This document shows, piece by piece, positions 39,240 to 48,800 of a DNA stretch of 64,000 nt (positions are counted from its first letter, which is position 1; every line of letters begins with the position of its first letter). Under the pieces are notes generated by a model, which saw only the letters and a program-made list of their open reading frames with translations, made no database searches and had not been told where the DNA came from. The stretch comes from an uncultured bacterium (GTDB taxonomy: Bacteria; Verrucomicrobiota; Lentisphaeria; Victivallales; UBA1829): positions 1 through 64,000 of the forward strand of contig CADCMR010000004.1 of the NCBI GenBank assembly GCA_902802585.1. Reading direction: 5' to 3'. The position numbers and the translations under genes were made by a program.

Positions 39240-41351
39240 ATGTTTTTCCGCACGAATCTCATCTGTCCGGCGGTCGCGGCCGCCGTCATGCTCTGCGCCG
39301 CGGCGTTTACCGCGTCCGCGCAGACCGGAGCCTCCAAACTGAGCGAATTCACGAACCATGCCGCAGTCTGGCCGGACAACAACGGCACGCACATCAGCGC
39401 GCACGGCGGCTGTATGCTGAAGGTCGGCGACACGTACTACTGGTACGGCGAACACCGTATGCGCGACCGGAAGACCGGCGTCCACGCTTACAGCTCGAAG
39501 GACCTGTACAACTGGAAGGACGAGGGGCTGGTGTTCGATTCCGCCACTATGCAGCCGCAGCAGGGACAGGGCGGCCGGCGCGGATTCTCGTTCGGGGCCA
39601 ACATCGAGCGTCCGAAGGTGGTCTACAACGCGAAAACGAAAAAGTACGTGCTGTGGTTCCATCAGGAATCCGGCGGCAACTATAACTCCGCGTTCGTCGG
39701 ATGCGGCATCGCCGACACGCCGACCGGACCGTTCAAGCATCTCTACAGCGGACGCACCGCGCCGGGCACCTGGCCCGCCGACATGCCCGCCGGGCTGAAG
39801 GACTACGCAGAGGGGAAGTCGCAGACCTACGACCGCCAGTTCGCGCGCCTCGTGGAGAATTACCAGTCCGGGCAGGAAAGCCGCGACATGACGGTGTATG
39901 TGGACGACGACGGCAAGGCATACCTCTTCTGCGCTTCGGAGAACAACCAGACCATGCACGTGGTGGAGCTGAACGACGAGTACACAGGGTTCACCGGGCG
40001 CTGGTGGCGCATCCTCGAGGGGAAATCCTACGAAGCGCCGGTCGTGTTCCGTCATGACGGCAAGTATTATCTGCTCGGTTCACACTGCACGGGCTGGAAT
40101 CCGAACCCCGGGCGCATCGCGGTCGCCGACAAAATCACCGGACCGTGGCGCGAACTCGGCAACTTCGCGGTCGGCGAGGGCGCGGACCGTACGTATGAAG
40201 GCCAGACGGCGCACAGTTTCACCGTGCCGGACAAGGACGGGAAGGAAGTGCGCGTGGTGATGCTGGACAGCTGGAAGCCGCAGAACCTGATGACCAGCCA
40301 GTACATCTGGCTCCCGATCGAATGGAACGGCGAAAAGCCGGTCCTGCCCTACAAGAAGACCTGGAAACTCCCGGCTCCGCTCCCGAAAGCCGAGCCGGAC
40401 ACGAAAGCCGCTGCCGCGAAGCCCGCCGTGGGCGACGGCAAGACCGCGGGCTATCTCTTCGCGCATTTCCGCGGCGAACGCTCGAACGAATGGGAACAGA
40501 TCTTCTTCGCCATCAGCAAGGACGGTGCGAAGTGGCAGCCGCTGAACGACGGGAAGTCCGTGCTCCAGAGCAATCTGGGCGAAGGCGGCGTGCGCGATCC
40601 GTATGTGGTCCGCAACCCCGACAACGGCACGATCTACCTCATCGCGACCGACCTGTGCATCGGACGCAACGGCGACTGGGGCCGCGCCCAGCGCGCCGGC
40701 AGCAAGGCGATCATCGTGTGGGAATCGAAGGACATGGTGAACTGGAGTGAACCGCGCCGCGTGGAAGTCGCCGTGCCGAACGCGGGCTGCACGTGGGCTC
40801 CGGAGGCGTTCTGGGACGCCGACAAGAAGGAATTTTTCGTCTTCTGGGCGTCGCGCGAGACACTGAACGGCTCGAACCGCCAGCGCATCTATTCCGCCCG
40901 CACGAAGGACTTCAAGACGTTCACCCCGGCGAAACTCTACATCGAGAAGCCGAACGACATCATCGACACCGACATCGTGTCCGAGGGCGGCAAGCTCTAC
41001 CGGTTCTCCAAGGACGAGACGCAGAAATCCATCATCCTGGAGGTCTCCGACTCGCTCGAGGGCGAATGGAAGCCCGTGCCGGGGTTCCCCGTGAAGAACT
41101 TCGTCGGCTACGAGGGACCGGAATGCTTCCGCATGGCGGACGGCCGCTGGTGCATGATCATTGACTACTATTCGCGCGGCCAGGGCTACAAGGCGTTCTT
41201 CTGCGACGACCTTTCGAAGGGCGATTTCGCACCGTCCGAACGCGGTCTGGAGTTTCCGTACCGGTTCCGTCACGGCGGCGTCATCACGCTCAGCCAGACC
41301 GAGTACGACGCCCTGATGAAAAAGTGGGGCACCGCAAGCGGTGCTGAATAA
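39240..41351 (+). CDS. Secreted protein with two GH43-like five-bladed propeller modules
   Basis: The 703-residue protein has a signal peptide (to about residue 29, ending TASAQ). The N-terminal module (about 30-390: HAAVWPDNNGTHISAHGG, GDTYYWYGEHR, FGANIERPKVVYN, YLLGSHCTGW) resembles GH43/GH117-like exo-glycosidases. A linker (about 390-425, Ala/Lys/Pro-rich) leads to a second GH43-like module (about 425-700: GGVRDPYVVRNPDNGTIYLI, WAPEAFWD, YEGPECFR). The Asp and Glu residues in RDPY, WAPE and GPE fit the usual Asp-Asp-Glu set. A role on arabinose- or xylose-containing glycans is likely. I chose the ATG at 39240: AAGGAG is eight bases upstream. Confidence 0.87.
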   Translation: MFFRTNLICPAVAAAVMLCAAAFTASAQTGASKLSEFTNHAAVWPDNNGTHISAHGGCMLKVGDTYYWYGEHRMRDRKTGVHAYSSKDLYNWKDEGLVFDSATMQPQQGQGGRRGFSFGANIERPKVVYNAKTKKYVLWFHQESGGNYNSAFVGCGIADTPTGPFKHLYSGRTAPGTWPADMPAGLKDYAEGKSQTYDRQFARLVENYQSGQESRDMTVYVDDDGKAYLFCASENNQTMHVVELNDEYTGFTGRWWRILEGKSYEAPVVFRHDGKYYLLGSHCTGWNPNPGRIAVADKITGPWRELGNFAVGEGADRTYEGQTAHSFTVPDKDGKEVRVVMLDSWKPQNLMTSQYIWLPIEWNGEKPVLPYKKTWKLPAPLPKAEPDTKAAAAKPAVGDGKTAGYLFAHFRGERSNEWEQIFFAISKDGAKWQPLNDGKSVLQSNLGEGGVRDPYVVRNPDNGTIYLIATDLCIGRNGDWGRAQRAGSKAIIVWESKDMVNWSEPRRVEVAVPNAGCTWAPEAFWDADKKEFFVFWASRETLNGSNRQRIYSARTKDFKTFTPAKLYIEKPNDIIDTDIVSEGGKLYRFSKDETQKSIILEVSDSLEGEWKPVPGFPVKNFVGYEGPECFRMADGRWCMIIDYYSRGQGYKAFFCDDLSKGDFAPSERGLEFPYRFRHGGVITLSQTEYDALMKKWGTASGAE

Positions 41352-41397
41352 GTGCTCTGCTTCGCGAGAGCACACCGTAATCTCAGTAATACCCATC

Positions 41398-41437
41398 GCG
41401 CCGGTCCTGACAGGAAACAGGGCTGGCGCTTTCTTTT
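41398..41437 (+). terminator. Intrinsic terminator of the GH43-like gene
   Basis: GCGCCGGTCCTG (41398-41409) pairs with CAGGGCTGGCGC (41418-41429) with minor mismatches, followed by TTTCTTTTC. A second hairpin (GTGCTCT/AGAGCAC, 41352-41373) lies just after the stop codon. Confidence 0.8.
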
Positions 41438-41480
41438 CGGGAGAAAACCGGGGAAAATGGAGGAAAAATGGCGCGCGCGG

Positions 41481-41508
41481 TTGAAGAACGGAAAAAATGG
41501 TGTATATT
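41481..41508 (+). promoter_or_regulatory. Promoter of the purB operon
   Basis: TTGAAG (41481-41486), 16 bp, TATATT (41503-41508), 66 bp before purB. Confidence 0.7.
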
Positions 41509-41574
41509 CAATGCTGTGAAAATTCAATTCTATAATTATAAAATAACGGGCATCCCCCACGAAAGGTTCGCAGA

Positions 41575-43014
41575 ATGAAGGATTACACAACCTATCAGAA
41601 CCCCCTGACCGGACGTTACGCAAGCAAGGAAATGAGCTACAACTTCTCGCCCCAGCGCAAGCACTCGACCTGGCGGCGTCTCTGGCTCGCACTCGCCGAG
41701 AGCGAAAAAGCGCTCGGGCTGGCGATCACCGACGAACAGCTGGACGAAATGCGCGCGCACCTCGACGACATCGACTTCGAGGAAGCGGAGCGGATCGAGG
41801 CGGAGGTGCGGCACGACGTGATGAGCCACATCCGCACGTTCGGCGAGGTCTGCCCGAAGGCGAAAGGCATCATCCACCTCGGCGCGACGAGCTGCTTCGT
41901 GACGGACAACACCGAGCTGATCCAGATGCGCGACGGCATGAAGATCCTGCGCGGGAAACTGCTGGACCTGATCGACAACCTCGCGAAGTTCGCCGCCGAA
42001 TACAAATCCATGCCGATGCTCGGCTTCACGCATTTCCAGCCCGCCCAGCTCACCACGCTCGGCAAGCGCTTCTCCCTCTATATCCAGGACTTCATGTTCG
42101 ACCTGGCCGCGCTCGACCGCGCCATCGACGAACTGCCGTTCCGCGGTGCGAAGGGCACCACCGGGACACAGGCGAGCTACCTGGACCTTTTCGGCGGCGA
42201 CTGCGACAAGGTGCGCGAGCTCGACCGCATGGTGTCCGCTAAGATGGGATTCGAGCATCCGGTCTGCCTGAGCGGCCAGACCTACACGCGCAAAATCGAC
42301 TACAACGTGCTGGCGGTTCTCTCCGGCATCGCCCAGAGCGCGTCCAAGATGGCGAACGACATCCGGCTGCTTGCCCACATGAAGGAGATTGAGGAGCCGT
42401 TCGGAAAGAAGCAGGTCGGCTCCAGCGCGATGGCGTACAAGCGCAACCCGATGCGCAGCGAACGCGTCTGCTCGCTGGCGCGCTACCTGATCGGCCTGCC
42501 GCTGAACTGCGCGCTCACGGAGTCCGTGCAGTGGTTCGAGCGTACGCTGGACGATTCGGCGAACCGCCGCATCGTGATCGGCGAGGCGTTCCTGACCGCG
42601 GACGTGATTCTGTCGCTCCTCACGAACATCACGAACGGGCTCCAGGTGTGGCCGAAGGTCATCGCCGCCCACATCCGCGCCGAACTGCCGTTCATGGCGA
42701 CCGAAAACATCATCATGGAGGCGGTGAAGGCTGGCGGCGACCGCCAGGAACTCCACGAGCACATCCGCATGCACTCCATGGAGGCGGCGCGCACCGTGAA
42801 GGAGGGCGGCGGCGAAAACGACCTGATCGCCCGCCTCAAAACCGACCCGCTCTTCGCCTCCGTGGCGGACCGTTTCGATGAAATTTTGAAGCCGGAGGCG
42901 TTCACCGGCATGGCGTCCCAGCAGGTTGCCGACTACCTCGCGACCGTGGTGAGGCCCGCGCTGGAAGCTCACGCCTCCGACCGCACGAGCTCCGAGGAGG
43001 AGGTTCGGGTATGA
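41575..43014 (+). CDS. purB: Adenylosuccinate lyase
   Basis: Cleaves SAICAR and adenylosuccinate, releasing fumarate, in purine synthesis. The 479-residue protein belongs to the fumarase/aspartase superfamily. Seen: [14 protein letters not shown] (conserved region 1), [12 protein letters not shown] with the catalytic His, and the signature [10 protein letters not shown] (about residues 283-292). Its long form resembles the eukaryote-like PurB type. AAAGG lies before the ATG. Its TGA overlaps the next start (ATGA), coupling it to a carboxypeptidase. Confidence 0.95.
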   Translation: MKDYTTYQNPLTGRYASKEMSYNFSPQRKHSTWRRLWLALAESEKALGLAITDEQLDEMRAHLDDIDFEEAERIEAEVRHDVMSHIRTFGEVCPKAKGIIHLGATSCFVTDNTELIQMRDGMKILRGKLLDLIDNLAKFAAEYKSMPMLGFTHFQPAQLTTLGKRFSLYIQDFMFDLAALDRAIDELPFRGAKGTTGTQASYLDLFGGDCDKVRELDRMVSAKMGFEHPVCLSGQTYTRKIDYNVLAVLSGIAQSASKMANDIRLLAHMKEIEEPFGKKQVGSSAMAYKRNPMRSERVCSLARYLIGLPLNCALTESVQWFERTLDDSANRRIVIGEAFLTADVILSLLTNITNGLQVWPKVIAAHIRAELPFMATENIIMEAVKAGGDRQELHEHIRMHSMEAARTVKEGGGENDLIARLKTDPLFASVADRFDEILKPEAFTGMASQQVADYLATVVRPALEAHASDRTSSEEEVRV

Positions 43015-44507
43015 GCTGCCAGGAACAGCCCTGGGATCCCCGGCTGGCTCCGCTGCTGAAACGGTGCGCCGAGATCCGCGACCTGAACGCGGCGCTCGCC
43101 GTGCTCGGCTGGGACCAGCAGGTCTACATGCCGTCCGGCGCGGCGGACGGGCGCGCGCGCCAGCTTGAGACGCTGACCGTGATCGTGCATGAGAAATCGA
43201 CCGACCCGGCATACGGCGACCTGGTCCGCGAAGTCGCCGCGATGGACTTCGAGCCGGACAGCGACGAAGCCGCGCTGGTCCGCCGCCTTGAACGCGATTT
43301 CCGCAAGAAACAGGCGGTCCCCGCCGAGCTTGCCGGACGCCTCGCGCGTCAGACCGGCGAGACGCAGGCGGCATGGGAGACGGCATACGCCGCGTCGGAT
43401 TTCCGTCTCTGCGCCGATTCCCTGAAGAAACTGCTGGCGCTGGAGCGCGAATACGCCGACTGCTTCCCCGGGGCGGGGAGCCGCTACAACGCCATGCTCG
43501 ACGACTTCGAGGAAGGGCTCACGACCGATGTGCTCGACAGGATCATCCCGCCGCTCAAACAGGGGCTTGAGGAGATACTCGCCGAGATCATGCGCCGTCC
43601 CGCGCCCGACGATGCGTTCCTGTACCGCGACTACGACACGGACGCCCAGCTGGCGTTCTGCCGCCGCCTGACCGAGGAGATGGGGTTCGACTACACCCAC
43701 GGACGCCTCGACCTCTCCACGCATCCCTTCACCACGGATTTCGGGCTGGACGACGTCCGCATTACGACCCGCGTGCGCCGCAACGAGCCCGCGAACTGCA
43801 TTTTCAGCTGCATCCACGAATGCGGCCATGCGATGTACCAGCAGGGGATCGCGCTGAAATACGCCGGGACGCCGCTTTCCGACGGCGCGTCGCTTGCGTT
43901 CCACGAATCGCAGTCGCGTTTCTGGGAAAACATCCTCGGGCGTTCGCCCGAGTTCTGGCGCAATTTCTACCCGGACCTCGTCCGCACGTTCCCCGCGAAC
44001 CTGAAGGACGTCCCGCTCGACGCCTTCCTGCGCGCTGTGAACCGCGTGCAGCCGTCGTTCATCCGCACGGAGTCCGACGAAGTGACGTACAACCTGCACA
44101 TCATCCTGCGCGTGGAGCTGGAACAGGCGCTCATCGAGGACCGGATCCCCGTGGACGACCTTCCGGCGGTCTGGAACGACGCATTCGAACGGTATTTCGG
44201 GATCCGTCCCGCGAACGACCGCGAAGGCGTCCTCCAGGACGTCCACTGGTACAGCGGCGGCGTGGGATATTTCCCGACGTACATGCTGGGCAACCTGATC
44301 GGCACGATGCTGAAGGAACAGCTCTTCGCCGGCGGCCTGCCGGAAACGCCGCACGATGCCTTGTCCGAGCTACGCGACCGTATCTACCGGTTCGGCGCGA
44401 AATACGCCCCGTCCGATTTCCTGCGCCGCCTGACCGGGAACGCCGTCCCGGATCCCGCGCCGTTCCTGCGCTACCTGCGTGAAAAACATCTTGGAGAAGT
44501 CAAATGA
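43011..44507 (+). CDS. Carboxypeptidase Taq (M32 metallopeptidase)
   Basis: The 498-residue cytoplasmic zinc carboxypeptidase removes C-terminal residues other than proline. The active-site motif HECGH is at residues 269-273, with [10 protein letters not shown] further on supplying the third ligand. Other family landmarks are the DTDAQ region upstream, [15 protein letters not shown] [10 protein letters not shown], and the C-terminal [15 protein letters not shown]. The length matches the family (about 500). The start overlaps the purB stop by four bases and its own stop overlaps the next gene the same way. Confidence 0.95.
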   Translation: MSCQEQPWDPRLAPLLKRCAEIRDLNAALAVLGWDQQVYMPSGAADGRARQLETLTVIVHEKSTDPAYGDLVREVAAMDFEPDSDEAALVRRLERDFRKKQAVPAELAGRLARQTGETQAAWETAYAASDFRLCADSLKKLLALEREYADCFPGAGSRYNAMLDDFEEGLTTDVLDRIIPPLKQGLEEILAEIMRRPAPDDAFLYRDYDTDAQLAFCRRLTEEMGFDYTHGRLDLSTHPFTTDFGLDDVRITTRVRRNEPANCIFSCIHECGHAMYQQGIALKYAGTPLSDGASLAFHESQSRFWENILGRSPEFWRNFYPDLVRTFPANLKDVPLDAFLRAVNRVQPSFIRTESDEVTYNLHIILRVELEQALIEDRIPVDDLPAVWNDAFERYFGIRPANDREGVLQDVHWYSGGVGYFPTYMLGNLIGTMLKEQLFAGGLPETPHDALSELRDRIYRFGAKYAPSDFLRRLTGNAVPDPAPFLRYLREKHLGEVK

Positions 44508-45268
44508 GACTGAATTACGATACCTTTACGGGACGCCGCAGCGCATTCGTGTGTGTGGCGTTTGTGCTGATCCTTCTGTCATGGGCGGCGTACGCCGTGT
44601 TCCTGCGGCAGATCATGGGGTTCCTGTCGAAAAACATGGGTGCGAATGCAACTAAGGCCGCAGCCATGCTGATCCAGTACGGTCTGGTCGTGGTGTCCGT
44701 GCTGGTCGCCGCCCTCTGCACCGAGAAAAAACACCCGTTGCCGGAGAAACTGGGGCTGAGCCTGGCGCCCGAATACTCCCTGCGGTTCCTGTTCCCGGTG
44801 TTTGTTTTGGCGGTCATCGCCACGCTCGGCGCGCAGGCTGGGTTGTCGTATCTGCTGAAAGCGTTCGGACACGAGGTGAAGGAGCAGGCGGTGGTGGAAC
44901 AGTTCCGTTCTCTGAAGCCGCTGGCGTTCTTCGGGTTCGCGTTGATTACCGTTGTCGCCGCGCCGATCGCCGAGGAGCTGGCGTTCCGCCATATCTTCTA
45001 CCGTTTCGTGCGCGTCATTCTTTACAGGAAAGAGGCAGCCGTGGTGGTCTCGCTGGTGTTCGCGCTGTTCCATGTGCCGTTCGGCGGCGTGTTCCGGTGG
45101 GAATCCCTTGTGGTTCCTGTAATCCCGCTGTTCATCCTGGCGTTGTTTTTCCAGAGCCAGTATGAAAAGAGCAAGTCGATCATCCCTTCGGCGCTGCTGC
45201 ACATGGGATTCAACATGATCACGGTGTTCGTGCTGATCCTGCAGGTGTATTACGGCGTTTGGGAATGA
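44504..45268 (+). CDS. CPBP-family intramembrane metalloprotease
   Basis: The 254-residue, about eight-helix membrane protein of the CAAX-protease/bacteriocin-processing family has EELAFRH (Glu157, Glu158, Arg162). A His follows in VFALFHVPFG and another in LLHMGFN, the standard catalytic set. In bacteria such proteins process peptides, confer bacteriocin immunity or trim membrane substrates; the target here is unknown. It is translationally coupled to the M32 carboxypeptidase (ATGA overlap) and ends the purB operon. Confidence 0.9.
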   Translation: MRLNYDTFTGRRSAFVCVAFVLILLSWAAYAVFLRQIMGFLSKNMGANATKAAAMLIQYGLVVVSVLVAALCTEKKHPLPEKLGLSLAPEYSLRFLFPVFVLAVIATLGAQAGLSYLLKAFGHEVKEQAVVEQFRSLKPLAFFGFALITVVAAPIAEELAFRHIFYRFVRVILYRKEAAVVVSLVFALFHVPFGGVFRWESLVVPVIPLFILALFFQSQYEKSKSIIPSALLHMGFNMITVFVLILQVYYGVWE

Positions 45269-45373
45269 TTTTTCGCATTTTTTTTCGAATATTTTGAGAT
45301 TTTTCCGGAAACGCGCTAAGATTTGCCCGGTCCCGTACGTCTAATCGTATGAAAACGCGTTGAAAGAGGAATT

Positions 45374-45880
45374 ATGGAAACCAGAGAACAGGCTTTTGAC
45401 CAGCTGATCAGCGAGAAGCTCGGGTTGCTCCGGGGGACCGCGATGCGGATCCTCGGCAGCCCGGCGGACGTTGACGACGCGGTTCAGGAGGCTTTGATGT
45501 CCGCGTGGCGGAAATACGCCGGATACCGCGGGCAGTCGGAGTTTGCGACCTGGGTGACCAGAATCCTGATTAACGTGTGCTACGATATTGTGCGTGATCG
45601 CGCCCGGGAACACGAGGTCCTGGAGCATTACGGAGAATCGGACGACGTGTCCGGCGAGGACGCGGAAGAAGAGTGTCTGCTGGACCGGCTGGACGCCGCC
45701 GTCGCCCGTCTCCCCGAACTCTACCGGGAATCGATTTCGGTCGGGGTCCTTTCCGGACTGTCTCAGGATGAGGCTGCCGCGATGCTGGGCTGTTCGCGCA
45801 ATACCCTCTATCAGCGCATCCACAAGGCGAAACAATTACTGTCCCAATCCATCCGGGAGGTCTCTTATGAACAAGCATAA
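45374..45880 (+). CDS. ECF-type RNA polymerase sigma factor
   Basis: The 168-residue sigma-70 family factor has region 2 as DVDDAVQEALMSAWRK and SEFATWVTRILINVCYD (about residues 33-75). A short acidic linker leads to region 4 as LSGLSQDEAAAMLGCSRNTL (about 130-150). AGAGG precedes the ATG. The last 14 bases overlap the next gene, whose N-terminus looks like a membrane-anchored anti-sigma segment. The two therefore probably form a sigma/anti-sigma pair controlling that gene itself and unknown targets. Confidence 0.93.
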   Translation: METREQAFDQLISEKLGLLRGTAMRILGSPADVDDAVQEALMSAWRKYAGYRGQSEFATWVTRILINVCYDIVRDRAREHEVLEHYGESDDVSGEDAEEECLLDRLDAAVARLPELYRESISVGVLSGLSQDEAAAMLGCSRNTLYQRIHKAKQLLSQSIREVSYEQA

Positions 45881-48800
45881 TGAACACGACGGCGGCGCGC
45901 GCGACCTGGACGCGCTGCTCGGCAAACTGAAAGAGCGGCACGACGCCCGCGAGCAGTCCGGCATCTTTACGTCGGAGGACGAATTCAAACGCCGTTTTTT
46001 CGCGGCTGCGAAGGCGAAGGAACGCCCGCATTTTCCGATGGTATGGAAGATCGCGGCGTGCGTCGCCGTCTGCCTCTTCGCCTTCCAGCTGGTTCTCACG
46101 ACGCTGAAGGACGATTCGTCCACGATGCGCACCGACGGCTACGGCGTCCCGGGCGTCGACATGGCCGTTGATGCGCAGACTCCCGCCGCATTCGGCGCGG
46201 CTGTACCGGAAGATGTTGCAGCTGAAGATGAAACGATGCCGATGCTCCTTGCTTCCATCGAGGGAAGCGACGAAGCCGCGGAGGAAGGCGCGATGACCGA
46301 CGGCGGCGCAATGGTCGCCGCTTCGCTGGCTCTCGCGCAGAACAACGATGCCGAACAGCCCGCTGTCATGGCGCGCAAAATGACGGAACCCGAGGTATCC
46401 GCCGGTGATATTGTCGACAGCGCTTCCTTTGCAAGACAGTCCGGCGGTTTCGGTGGCGGTGCCGGCGGCTTTGGCGGCGCTGCTCCTGCCGGTGGCATGG
46501 GCGGCTTTGGCGGCGGTGCCGGCGGTGGTGCGCCCGCGAGACAACAGCCCGGTATGGGCGGTTTCGGCGGCGGTTTCGGTGGCGGTGCCGGTGGCGGTGC
46601 GCCCGCGAGACAACAGCCCGGCATGGGCGGTTTCGGCGGCGGTGCCGGTGGTGCCGCTTCCGCGAGACAACCCGGCATGGGCGGCTTCGGCGGCGGTGTC
46701 GGCGGCGCCGCACCCGGACGAACTGCCCGTATGCTGAATGCCGATTCCGCACAGAAGAACGCATCCGACGCAGCTGCGAATACACTTATGAAATCAACCA
46801 ATGTCGCTGATCAAAAAGGAGCAAGAACCATGAATGAAACACAGGACCTGTATCTCCGTCCCCGTCCGCGCCCCTTCGTCGAACCGCGCGTGATCCTGCC
46901 CCCGATCCGAATCCTGCCTCCGCCGCGTCCCGCCGATCCGAAACTGGTCCCGGTCGTCGTGTCCGAGGTTTCCGCGAAAGTCCGCATCCGCGGCGAGATC
47001 GCCAGCACCGAGTTCGAGGCGGTCGTGACCAATCCGAACCCGCTCGCGCTGGAGGGGGAATTCACGCTGCCGCTGCCTGCGGGCGCCACCGTGACCGGCG
47101 CGGCGCTGGACATCAACGGCAAGATGATCGACGCCGCTATCGTGGAAAAGAAGCGCGCGCAGGAGGTCTTCGAGGCGATCGAACGCAAGGGCGCGGACCC
47201 CGCGCTGGTCGAGTCCGTCGGCGGCAACAGCTATCGCACGCGCATTTATCCGATCCCGGCGCGCGGCAGCCGCCGCATCCGCATCACGTTCATCTCCGAA
47301 GTGGACCGCGTGGACGGCGCGCCGATCTTCACGCTGCCGATGCGCTTTGAGAACGAACTCGAAAAAGCGTCCATCCGTGTGGAAGTCATGGACCCTGCCG
47401 CCGCGCCGCAGGTCGAGTCCGCCCCGTTCGCGAACCTGAATTTCGAACGCTGGGAAAATGCTTTGCTCGGCGAACGCACGCTGGAGCATATCGCCCTGCC
47501 GGAAGACCTCCGCATCACCGTGGCGGACAAGCCCGCGCCCGTGCAGACCGAACGTTTCGGCGGAGAAAACTTCTTCCTCGTCGCCGCGACGTTCCCCGCC
47601 GCCGCGAACGCCGCCGATTTCAACGCACCGAAGTCCGTCTCCATCCTGTGGGACGCCTCCGGTTCCCGCGCCTCGAACGATCACGCTCCCGAACTGGAAT
47701 TGCTGAAACAGTTCTTCGCGTCCGACCTGATGAAAAACGCGACGGTTGACGTCAACGTGTCCGTGCTCCGTAACACGCTGGAGCCCGCGAAGACGGTCAC
47801 GGTGAAGGACGGCGACGCCTCCGTGCTGCTCGACTTCCTGAAGAAGACCGCATACGACGGCGGCACCGATTTCCTCGGACTGGAACAATTCCTCGCCGCG
47901 GTTCCCGCCGACGCCTGCGTGTTTGTCTTTACCGACGGCATCCAGACCTTTGGCAAGGGCGCGCAGAGCATCCCCGCCGCGAAGAACCGCACCGCGTTTG
48001 TCTCCGTCTCCACGACCAGCGAGACGTCCTACATGGAATACCTCGCCGACGCGTCCGGCGCGAATGCCCGGTATCTGAACCTGGCGCGCATGACACCTTC
48101 TGCTGCGCTCTCTGACCTTCTTGCCCCCGCGCCTGTCGCGCTCGAATCCGTGAAGATCGACGGTGCGGACGCAAAATATAAGGAACTGCGTTCCGGTGAC
48201 GTGGTCCGCATGGCGGGGACGTTCCCCGACGGCAAACACAAGCTCGAAATCAAGTTTGCCGGAATGCCCGCGACGTCGTTCGACCTGGATTCCGCCGCCG
48301 TGACCGACGGCAAGATGATCCGCACGCTCTACGGCATGATGAAGCTCGAAGCGGCGAAACGCAACCCGAAGACCACGCCGTCCGAGTTTCTCACGCTCGG
48401 TCAGATGTACGGGCTCGTGACGCCCGGCACCTCCATGCTCGTGCTCGAAAGTCTCGACCAATACCTCGAATACAGCATCCGTCCGCCCGAGACGCTTCCC
48501 GAATGGCGCGCCAAATATGACGAACGCCAGGCGCAGATCGCCAAGGACAAGGCGAAGGAGAAAGCCGACGCCGCGACCGAAAAGGACAGGCGCATCGACC
48601 AGCTCGCGAAACGCTACCAGAGCGAGATCATCGACTGGTATGACGGTAAAGTCCGGCCTCAGCCGCTTTACAAGGGCGGCTTCGGCGGTGGCGGCGGGCT
48701 CCGTCCGATGGGCGGCGCTGCCGCGGGCGGCATGGGCGGTTTCGGCGGCGGCGCGGCCATGCGGAACAGCGCCCCCGGACTCTCACGTTCCGTCGAAGCG

